NCBI GenBank assembly: GCA_029856445.1
Contig: JAHQWY010000255.1
Location: 1 to 5,549 of the forward strand
From: Promethearchaeia archaeon
GTDB taxonomy: Archaea > Asgardarchaeota > Lokiarchaeia > Sigyniarchaeales > SOKP01
Length of the DNA: 5,549 nt
Direction of reading: 5' to 3'
Within the stretch, counting starts at the first letter, position 1. Each line of letters starts with the position of its first letter. A program made the translations under genes and the position numbers. Below, piece after piece: positions 1 to 4,852 of this stretch. The notes under the pieces were generated by a model. That model was not told the origin of the DNA. It ran no database searches and saw nothing but the letters and a program-made list of their open reading frames with translations.

Positions 1-848
1 ATTCCATATTTATGCATCTTATTTTCAATACCAATACAAAAATTCCCTAAAGAATAAGCAATTAATTTATTAACATTATCAACGGAGAAAAACGATACTG
101 GTTGTGGACAATGTGAATGATGCCCAATCAAAGCATCAAATTCATGTAATAAAATTCTACCATGATTAATGGTTTTTATACGCGGATATAATTCCATTTC
201 ATAACCCCAATGTGGAAATAATAAATTAAATGAACCTTTCTTGAGGTATCGGGTTGATTCTTCTAATCTAATAATATAATCACAAGGATAATTTGACCAT
301 TGAGTACCTCCTATCACTCTTAGATCATTTGATATATCTAGAAAAGGTGTTTTTTCGGTTCCAAATACATTAAAACCTCTTTTTTTTAATTGATTTACAG
401 AACGATAGAAATATCTTTCTCCAAAATCACCGCTGTGATTGTTTGCTGTCGATAAATATATTTTTTCTGGAGTAAATAAATTTTCAAGAGCATCCATTAT
501 CTGTGGTTTATGACGTTTTCCATTGAATTTTTTTTTCTCTGAAGTGAGTGTTGCCTCAAAATTTCCAATAAGAAAATCTGACCCCTTTACAAAGTCTTTA
601 ATTCTCTCCCCAATTATTAAATTTCTTAAATTCATGTCCATTATATCTCCTAAAAAAGATATAGTATATTTTGGAGTAATTCTGTTTAATACAGTACTTT
701 TAGAAATGTACTCAACATTACCATAGTTATTAGTACTAGGGCCAAATATAAAACGTTTAAACCAACCAAAATTTTCTCTCAATGAATAATAAGGAGATCC
801 AAGAAGAGTTTTCCCGCCTAAGGGCACATATTTTTTTATTTTTAGCAC
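1..848 (-). CDS. CapA-family metallophosphoesterase-like protein, 3' end beyond the window
   Basis: Reading the minus strand from 848 gives 282 open codons running off the left edge, so the C-terminus is missing. The conserved CapA (poly-gamma-glutamate synthesis/PGA_cap, calcineurin-like fold) motifs are present in order: SFLGDIM at about residues 64-70, GNFE at 95-98, ANNHSGDFG at 135-143, PHWGYEME at 212-219, GHHSH at 242-246 and YSLGNF at 265-270. These are the presumed metal and active-site segments of the family; the true substrate is unknown. An in-frame TAG lies just upstream (858-860). There is no ATG before the GD motif, so translation must begin at a GTG (848, or 827 seven codons later) or another rare start. 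The first ~60 residues are not hydrophobic: I see no signal peptide or membrane anchor, unlike many bacterial CapA proteins. Family assignment is firm; start codon and function are not. Confidence 0.85.
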   Translation of the reverse strand, partial: MLKIKKYVPLGGKTLLGSPYYSLRENFGWFKRFIFGPSTNNYGNVEYISKSTVLNRITPKYTISFLGDIMDMNLRNLIIGERIKDFVKGSDFLIGNFEATLTSEKKKFNGKRHKPQIMDALENLFTPEKIYLSTANNHSGDFGERYFYRSVNQLKKRGFNVFGTEKTPFLDISNDLRVIGGTQWSNYPCDYIIRLEESTRYLKKGSFNLLFPHWGYEMELYPRIKTINHGRILLHEFDALIGHHSHCPQPVSFFSVDNVNKLIAYSLGNFCIGIENKMHKYG

Positions 849-869
849 ATATTTTATCTAGATAAACTT

Positions 870-881
870 TGTCTTATAGTT
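870..881 (-). promoter_or_regulatory. possible TATA box for the CapA-like gene
   Basis: On the minus strand this reads ACTATAAGAC, centred about 27 bases upstream of the GTG at 848. Archaeal TATA boxes lie roughly 26 bases before the transcription start, so this would fit a leaderless message starting at that GTG. No Shine-Dalgarno sequence is visible there. Short AT-rich matches are common in this DNA, so the call is tentative. Confidence 0.3.
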
Positions 882-1071
882 TCTATTACGAAACTCTTGA
901 CGAAGTTCGAACATATAGGAAAGTATTGGAATAAATTATTTACTTTTTCGAATAAAAATAAATAGGTAAGTAAAATGGGGCAATAGGTCGCTCGAAAACT
1001 CCCCATGTGCATCCCCAACTGACCAACCCCATCGAATAGTAGTAGAAAAAATTAACTTCATTTAAGGTTTA

Positions 1072-1090
1072 AAGTTCAGTTCAAGTTCAG
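1072..1090 (+). repeat. tandem AAGTTCAG direct repeats, possible operator
   Basis: Two identical 8-base copies (1072-1079 and 1083-1090) begin 11 bases apart, about one helical turn, and are flanked by CATTTAA at 1059-1065 and 1091-1097. They sit 25-50 bases upstream of the likely exporter TATA element. That placement suits a dimeric regulator binding one face of the DNA. Binding is inferred only from geometry. Confidence 0.35.
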
Positions 1091-1118
1091 CATTTAAATC
1101 TATTTTACTAATGGTTAG

Positions 1119-1127
1119 TATAATATT
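1119..1127 (+). promoter_or_regulatory. possible TATA box for the MFS exporter gene
   Basis: TATAATATT is centred near 1123. At the usual archaeal spacing, transcription would start near 1149 and leave a leader of about 22 bases before the ATG at 1172. An alternative element, TTTAAATC at 1093-1100, would give a start near 1122. The two cannot be separated by eye. Confidence 0.35.
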
Positions 1128-1171
1128 CATAAGGATTGAAATTATGAAAAATTACTTTATGGTTGAGAAGA

Positions 1172-2470
1172 ATGGATTATAAACCGACTAAAAAGAATTT
1201 TCGTCATTATATGTATTTTTTGTTTGGTCAACAATTTTCAATGTTAGGCTCGTTAATTGTGAGTTTTGTTATAACCTGGTGGCTTACAATTGAGACGGGG
1301 AGTGCAGTTATTTTATCCATATCTGTCTTTTTAATGTTTATTCCCCAAATTGTAGTGACCCCATTTAGTGGGGTCTTATCTGATAGATGGAATAAGAAAG
1401 CAATAATAGCAATCTCAGATTCGATGCAAGCTATAGTAACATTTTTGCTTTTTGCTTTCTTTCTTTTCGATATAAAGAATGTTTGGCTTGTTTTAGGTAT
1501 TAACACGTTTAGAGCAGGATTGTATGCATTTCAATACCCCACGGTTCAATCACTCATCCCAACCATGGTTCCAAAGGATAATTTAAGTCGGATTAATGGA
1601 TTTAATTTCTTATTTTCTGGACTGATTTATAGTATAGGACCAATAATAGCAGCTACCTTATTAGCATTTTTTCCAGCATCACAGATTTTTCTATTAGATA
1701 TTATAACATTTGGGATTGCTCTTATCCCATTAATCCTTATAAAAATACCTAAAATTCATCAGGTATTAACAGAAGAAGCTACAGAAAAATCATTTATGAA
1801 AGATTTCAAAACAGGTTTATTGACAATCAAAATGATTCCAGGTCTTTTTGCAATGATAGCATTTGCGATGATTTGGAACTTTATTCATAGACCTTGGGCC
1901 GTTTTAATGCCTTATTTTGTAAAATATACTCATGACGGTTCTGCTTTTGATCTTGCTTTGCTTATGGCTATGGCTCAGCTAGGAAATATATTGGGCTCAC
2001 TAATAATGTCGATTAAGAAGACGTGGAAACATAAAATAAAAATAAACATAATCGGAGCATCTTTCTTCTTTATTTGTCAAATACCTGCTATTCTCGCACC
2101 AAAAGGTAATTTCATTCTTATGATAATAGTGCTTTTCCCAGCATGGATTATTCTTCCAATTACGGTTTCAACATATCTAGCAATCTTACAAACAGTTGTT
2201 TCTAAAGATAAAATTGGGAGAATAATGTCAATTGATCATATGATCTCTATGGCTATAGCACCTATAGGAGCGCTTATTGCCGGACCATTAGCAGAATTCA
2301 TCGGTATAGTTAATTTATTTCTACTCTTTGCAATTCTTGGGGTGATCCATCCATTTTTAATTTGGTTCTTTACAAAAATAAGACAATTGGAGATCATCGA
2401 TCAAGAATATATGAAAGAAACAGAAGAGATTCCAGAAGAAATAATAGAAATCGTAGAAATTATAGAATAA
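1172..2470 (+). CDS. MFS transporter, DHA3 / macrolide-efflux-like exporter
   Basis: Predicted integral membrane protein of 432 residues, a normal length for the major facilitator superfamily. About twelve hydrophobic segments are visible, in two blocks of six separated by a polar linker at residues 192-220. Between helices 2 and 3 lies a clear motif A, GVLSDRWNKK (67-76). The N-terminal stretch FSMLGSLIVSF...WW and the later QSLIPTMVPKDNLSRINGFN and GPIIA segments are typical of the DHA3 group, whose known members export macrolides or siderophores by proton antiport. The substrate here is unknown. The C-terminus ends in a strongly acidic, Ile/Glu-rich tail (residues 406-432). I chose the ATG at 1172; a TTG at 1163 in the same frame would add three residues, and an ATG at 1144 is in another frame and stops at once. 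A T-rich stretch follows the TAA. Confidence 0.88.
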   Translation: MDYKPTKKNFRHYMYFLFGQQFSMLGSLIVSFVITWWLTIETGSAVILSISVFLMFIPQIVVTPFSGVLSDRWNKKAIIAISDSMQAIVTFLLFAFFLFDIKNVWLVLGINTFRAGLYAFQYPTVQSLIPTMVPKDNLSRINGFNFLFSGLIYSIGPIIAATLLAFFPASQIFLLDIITFGIALIPLILIKIPKIHQVLTEEATEKSFMKDFKTGLLTIKMIPGLFAMIAFAMIWNFIHRPWAVLMPYFVKYTHDGSAFDLALLMAMAQLGNILGSLIMSIKKTWKHKIKINIIGASFFFICQIPAILAPKGNFILMIIVLFPAWIILPITVSTYLAILQTVVSKDKIGRIMSIDHMISMAIAPIGALIAGPLAEFIGIVNLFLLFAILGVIHPFLIWFFTKIRQLEIIDQEYMKETEEIPEEIIEIVEIIE

Positions 2471-2477
2471 TCTCTAA

Positions 2478-2487
2478 TTTTTCTTTT
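2478..2487 (+). terminator. T-rich transcription end after the exporter gene
   Basis: TTTTTCTTTT begins eight bases after the TAA stop. Archaeal RNA polymerase terminates at oligo-T tracts without needing a hairpin, so this is a plausible end for the exporter message. A short palindrome, GTGAAA-TTAT-TTTCAC (2508-2523), follows and might add to it. Confidence 0.4.
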
Positions 2488-2507
2488 AAAATCTAATTTG
2501 AGAAGTT

Positions 2508-2523
2508 GTGAAATTATTTTCAC
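2508..2523. repeat. palindrome GTGAAA-N4-TTTCAC
   Basis: Perfect 6-bp arms flank TTAT, upstream of the thioredoxin TATA box (2534-2543). It overlaps a GTTGTGA motif (2505-2511) that recurs in the thioredoxin leader at 2568-2574 and, inverted, at 2584-2590. It could be an operator for a dimeric regulator or part of the exporter's 3' end. The symmetry is seen directly; the role is inferred. Confidence 0.4.
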
Positions 2524-2533
2524 TATAATCACG

Positions 2534-2543
2534 TTTAAATATA
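2534..2543 (+). promoter_or_regulatory. TATA box for the thioredoxin gene
   Basis: TTTAAATATA is a near-ideal archaeal TATA box. At standard spacing it puts the transcription start near 2564, so the message would begin almost exactly at the hairpin described at 2567-2591 and have a leader of about 50 bases before the ATG at 2614. Confidence 0.5.
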
Positions 2544-2566
2544 CTAGTTAATTTCGTATATTAATA

Positions 2567-2591
2567 GGTTGTGATTTTTTTTTTCACAACT
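2567..2591 (+). promoter_or_regulatory. inverted repeat / leader hairpin before thioredoxin
   Basis: GTTGTGA (2568-2574) and TCACAAC (2584-2590) form a perfect 7-bp stem, extendable by one G-U pair, around a loop of nine T residues. It lies at the predicted 5' end of the thioredoxin transcript, well upstream of the weak GTGA ribosome-binding element (2604-2607). It could be an operator overlapping the start site, a protective 5' stem, or a terminator-like element with its T run inside the loop. Confidence 0.45.
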
Positions 2592-2613
2592 AAAAAAGAA
2601 AAAGTGAAAAGTA

Positions 2614-3018
2614 ATGCAAAAAGTAGATTCAGAGTTAGAAATGTTGAGAATGAAAAGAGCCAAAACATTATTAAACAGTCAAGAGATGCCAAAAAATATT
2701 GTAGAAATTAAATCTGCTGAGGAATTTGAAAAATTATTGAAAGACTATCCAAATAAAATAGTTATCATTGATTTTTGGGCAGTATGGTGTGGACCCTGCA
2801 TGTTTTTCGCACCAATATTCAAAAAACTTCATGAAGAATATGAAAAAGATTTTATCTTTGTAAAAGTCAATGTCGATGAAAATAATGCCATTGCTGTTAA
2901 CTACAGAATTACTGGAATCCCAACTACGTTATTTATTAAGAACGGAGATGTTGTTAATAAAATTGTTGGCGCTTTGAATTATGAACAAATGAAACAAATA
3001 TTAGAAAAATTAAAATAA
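2614..3018 (+). CDS. thioredoxin with archaeal-type N-terminal extension
   Basis: Cytoplasmic thiol-disulfide oxidoreductase of 134 residues. The thioredoxin fold begins near residue 29 and carries the active site WCGPC (58-62, redox cysteines 59 and 62), the buried Asp53 in DFWAVWCGPC, and the cis-proline loop GIPT (101-104, Pro103). The family's usual Lys after the active site is Met63. Roughly 28 residues precede the fold, including a charged helical segment with DSELEMLRMKRAKTLL; a similar leading helix occurs in other archaeal thioredoxins as far as I recall, and its role is unclear. The ATG at 2614 follows GTGA by six bases, a weak but correctly spaced ribosome-binding element. A Cys-rich winged-helix gene begins 63 bases downstream in the same direction, hinting at a shared thiol-related role. 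Its reductase partner is not in the window. Confidence 0.93.
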   Translation: MQKVDSELEMLRMKRAKTLLNSQEMPKNIVEIKSAEEFEKLLKDYPNKIVIIDFWAVWCGPCMFFAPIFKKLHEEYEKDFIFVKVNVDENNAIAVNYRITGIPTTLFIKNGDVVNKIVGALNYEQMKQILEKLK

Positions 3019-3038
3019 TCACTACTTGAATAATCAAA

Positions 3039-3059
3039 TTTTTTTATTTATTTTCTTTT
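3039..3059 (+). terminator. T-rich end after thioredoxin
   Basis: A run of seven T followed by ATTTATTTTCTTTT lies 20 bases after the stop codon, a typical archaeal oligo-T terminator. It sits before the next gene, so the thioredoxin and regulator may be transcribed separately, though partial read-through is possible. Confidence 0.5.
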
Positions 3060-3066
3060 AAATAAA
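3056..3066 (+). promoter_or_regulatory. possible TATA box for the winged-helix regulator
   Basis: TTTTAAATAAA is centred about 22 bases before the ATG at 3082, close enough for a leaderless or nearly leaderless transcript. No good Shine-Dalgarno sequence precedes that ATG, which agrees with this reading. It overlaps the T-rich tract assigned as terminator, so the two calls compete. Confidence 0.35.
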
Positions 3067-3081
3067 CTGAGCTGATGCTTA

Positions 3082-3546
3082 ATGGAAGTAATTGGAAGAC
3101 AACTTAAGGAATTTGAAAGAATAGATGATTTATTGGAAAAAGAAGAAATTTTTTCTGGTGAAAAATTATTTAAATGCATTTTAGGTCTAAATAAAACAGA
3201 ATCAAAGGTATTTGGATATATATTAAAAAATCAGAACGCGAGTACCTCTGAAATAGCATCTAAACTAAAAATGGAAAGAAGTTCAGTTCAGAGAGCGCTG
3301 CAAAGTTTATCGAAATTATTACTCATTAAACGTGAGCCCCTCTCAATGAAAGATTATGGAATCTTGGAGAAAAAGAATGATTCTAAAAAGCAAGGATATC
3401 TTTATGTCTACAATTCAAAAGATATGGATTCAATAAAGGCTCAATTTAAGAAATTATTAGATAAGTGGTATAATTCAATGGTAAATTATATCAATAATCT
3501 AGAAAACCTATGCGAATGTTGCGGGTTTAAATTTGATTCTTGTTAA
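3082..3546 (+). CDS. winged-helix transcriptional regulator (TrmB/MarR-like) with Cys-rich C-terminus
   Basis: Predicted DNA-binding protein of 154 residues. A winged helix-turn-helix spans about residues 36-112: LNKTESKVFGYILKN forms the first helix, STSEIASKLKMERSSVQRALQSL the helix-turn-helix, and KREPLSM through QGYLYVY the wing, as in TrmB- and MarR-like archaeal regulators. Residues 113-142 look like an amphipathic helix suited to dimerization. The last eleven residues hold cysteines 144, 146, 147 and 154 (C-x-C-C-x6-C), which could bind a metal or form disulfides; there is no sugar-binding TrmB C-domain. In-frame TGA at 3073-3075 fixes the ATG at 3082 as the furthest start. It follows thioredoxin and converges with the VOC gene 18 bases away. 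The helix-turn-helix assignment is good; targets and signal are unknown. Confidence 0.75.
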   Translation: MEVIGRQLKEFERIDDLLEKEEIFSGEKLFKCILGLNKTESKVFGYILKNQNASTSEIASKLKMERSSVQRALQSLSKLLLIKREPLSMKDYGILEKKNDSKKQGYLYVYNSKDMDSIKAQFKKLLDKWYNSMVNYINNLENLCECCGFKFDSC

Positions 3547-3552
3547 GTTTAA

Positions 3553-3566
3553 GAAAAAAAGCTTTT
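3553..3566 (-). terminator. terminator of the VOC gene, between convergent genes
   Basis: The minus strand reads AAAAGCTTTTTTTC just at and after the VOC stop codon: a palindromic AAAAGCTTTT (3557-3566) followed by a total of seven T residues. The convergent regulator ends at 3546, so this 18-bp gap probably serves both genes, though the plus strand offers only four T residues. Confidence 0.45.
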
Positions 3567-3930
3567 ATCTCGCATTTTCATCTTCTTGCATAATCCCAAG
3601 TTTGTTCCCTTCAGTATCGTTAAACATATAGAAGTAACCGACACTTGGTATTGTGATTTTGGGAGATGTTATTGTTCCACCAAACTTTTCTACTTTGGAT
3701 TTCGCGTCTTCTACGGAAGTTACTTTTATATAATTAAAGATTTGATCATTGGGCTCTTCTCTTTTTTGTAGCCCCCCATTTATGCCCTCTTCTCCCTCTT
3801 TTCCTGCTTCAATTACCCAATATTCCCCACCTCCCCATTTTTCGATTTTCCAATCAAATACATTTTCATAAAAACTTTTAGCTCTCTCAATATCATCAGC
3901 ATTAATTTCAAAATGTACTATTTTTGGCAT
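3565..3930 (-). CDS. VOC-superfamily (glyoxalase/bleomycin-resistance fold) protein
   Basis: Small soluble protein of 121 residues with the paired beta-alpha-beta-beta-beta modules of the vicinal oxygen chelate fold: residues 3-55 (KIVHFEINADDIERAKSFYENVFDW) and 65-116. Segments typical of the family are VHFEI at the first strand, RAKSFYENVFDW in the first helix, and DTEGNKLGIMQE near the end. His6 and Glu116 sit where metal ligands are found in many members, but an enzymatic activity cannot be assigned; VOC proteins include glyoxalases, dioxygenases, epimerases and drug-binding proteins. The ATG at 3930 is supported by a strong Shine-Dalgarno GAGGTGAT (3941-3934) three bases upstream. It is convergent with the Cys-rich regulator and separated by 136 bases from the heme membrane-protein gene upstream. 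Confidence 0.88.
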   Translation of the reverse strand: MPKIVHFEINADDIERAKSFYENVFDWKIEKWGGGEYWVIEAGKEGEEGINGGLQKREEPNDQIFNYIKVTSVEDAKSKVEKFGGTITSPKITIPSVGYFYMFNDTEGNKLGIMQEDENAR

Positions 3931-3933
3931 ATA

Positions 3934-3941
3934 ATCACCTC
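3934..3941 (-). promoter_or_regulatory. strong archaeal ribosome-binding site of the VOC gene
   Basis: The minus strand reads GAGGTGAT, complementary to the ATCACCTC end of archaeal 16S rRNA, three bases before the ATG. It is the clearest Shine-Dalgarno in the window and supports an archaeal host with mixed leadered and leaderless genes. Confidence 0.7.
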
Positions 3942-3977
3942 ATATACAAAATATTTCGATTTTTATTATTAAATTAA

Positions 3978-3988
3978 TATATATAAAA
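3978..3988 (-). promoter_or_regulatory. TATA box for the VOC gene
   Basis: TTTTATATATA on the minus strand is a good archaeal TATA box. Transcription would start near 3956, leaving a leader of about 25 bases that includes the Shine-Dalgarno. This suggests the VOC gene has its own promoter rather than depending on the gene upstream. Confidence 0.45.
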
Positions 3989-4066
3989 CATCCCCATGAA
4001 ATGAATTATAGACTTTCCTATGATTCAGATTTATAATAGAGATATTAGGTGAAGAAATATGAATCA

Positions 4067-4699
4067 TTACTTATTTACTTCTTGTCTTTTTTTTAATCTT
4101 TTTTTTCTGCTATACTTTTGATATCGCTTTAATAGGAAACTACTAATAGAAATAATTAACATGGCAGAAAATAAGATTAAGATTCCCAGATTCTGAAAAT
4201 CAGTACCTATCAATACTCCATGAATATACACAAATAACAAAGCAATATAGTTTAGAACATGAAATACTCTCCAATATTTTTGTATTCTTTTTCTCAGTAT
4301 CGCAGCTATCGTTGCAATATATATTAAAATTAAAGCAGGTCTCCCAGCTAACTCCCAAAAGGAGATCCAAGAAGAAAAATCAGGAATAAATACAGTAATA
4401 TCCATTTTGGAAATCGCGAAAATAACGGGATGGAGGGTCACCATTATCAACCCGAATATTGAATATATATGATGTAGTTTTACAAATGGTTTCCCAAATA
4501 TCTTATATAATTGTACCATGAATGGACTCATAGTAGTTGCTATAAACATCGCTGTAAATCCGAATAAAGCGCATAATCGAATAAAAAAATTGTATGTATC
4601 CGGGATTGGTGTAAGTAAAAAGAGAATAAACACTGCTATAAATAACAATAAGTTTATAGATATTAAACCAATAGCTTTTCTATTAAAATTCATATCCAT
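4067..4699 (-). CDS. ferric-reductase-like transmembrane heme protein (heme domain only)
   Basis: Membrane protein of 210 residues with six hydrophobic helices at about 11-30, 38-60, 75-97, 118-134, 145-162 and 169-190. The histidine pattern fits the ferric reductase/NOX/MsrQ (YedZ) heme family: His76 or His77 and His90 in helix 3, His147 and His160 in helix 5, each pair about 13 residues apart, which would hold two stacked b-hemes across the membrane. Basic residues in the 62-74 and 136-144 loops and in the very basic tail (191-210) place both termini in the cytoplasm. Unlike full ferric reductases there is no FAD/NADPH domain, and none is encoded nearby, so the electron partner is unknown. 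The start may be the ATG at 4699 or the third codon's ATG at 4693. No convincing Shine-Dalgarno is seen; a TATA-like TTTAAAAA suits a leaderless message. Confidence 0.85.
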   Translation of the reverse strand: MDMNFNRKAIGLISINLLLFIAVFILFLLTPIPDTYNFFIRLCALFGFTAMFIATTMSPFMVQLYKIFGKPFVKLHHIYSIFGLIMVTLHPVIFAISKMDITVFIPDFSSWISFWELAGRPALILIYIATIAAILRKRIQKYWRVFHVLNYIALLFVYIHGVLIGTDFQNLGILILFSAMLIISISSFLLKRYQKYSRKKRLKKRQEVNK

Positions 4700-4717
4700 C
4701 CAATATACAAAACCGAT

Positions 4718-4725
4718 TTTTTAAA
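4718..4725 (-). promoter_or_regulatory. possible TATA box for the heme membrane protein
   Basis: TTTAAAAA on the minus strand is centred 23 bases before the ATG at 4699 and 29 before the ATG at 4693, compatible with a leaderless transcript from either. The whole gap (4700-4852) is extremely AT-rich, so chance matches are likely. I see no other gene in that gap. Confidence 0.35.
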
Positions 4726-4852
4726 TTTTTAATATTTTATATCTGATTTTATTTGATTTTATAAATTTTGATTATAGATTATTAGAGATCTGATATCTTA
4801 TATATAATCGTGTATATCTTAAATCTATATAAATAATCATAAGAACACAATA

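Larger units (their letters stand above)
849..1171. other. divergent intergenic region with GC-rich block and short repeats
   Basis: No convincing gene is seen in these 323 bases between the divergent CapA-like and exporter genes. The region contains an 8-bp palindrome GTTCGAAC (905-912), a GC-rich block (975-1036, about 57% G+C against a strongly AT-rich background) with ATGGGG at 975-980 facing CCCCAT at 1001-1006 and 1027-1032, a repeated AATAGGT (961-967 and 982-988), and two direct copies of AAGTTCAG (1072-1079 and 1083-1090). A 30-codon minus-strand frame (1032 down to 940) crosses the GC-rich block. Promoter elements for both flanking genes must lie here. Confidence 0.6.

Noticed and set aside
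524..536. Nine-T homopolymer in the CapA-like gene as a possible frameshift
   Set aside because: The frame is continuous across it, giving three lysines, with conserved motifs in one frame on both sides.
523..726. Plus-strand 67-codon frame
   Set aside because: It lies wholly antisense to the CapA-like gene, whose conserved motifs cover this stretch.
899..913. GTTCGAAC resembling the T-loop of a tRNA
   Set aside because: No matching acceptor stem, anticodon arm or D-loop sequence is found around it on either strand.
1228..1506. Minus-strand 92-codon frame
   Set aside because: It is antisense to the first helices and motif A of the exporter; composition is explained by the real gene.
4059..4121. 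Plus-strand 20-codon frame with a good-looking AGGTGA before its ATG (4059-4061)
   Set aside because: Most of it is antisense to the lysine-rich 3' end of the heme protein gene, which explains its poly-Phe/Leu content. A short T-rich frame of this kind is expected by chance.
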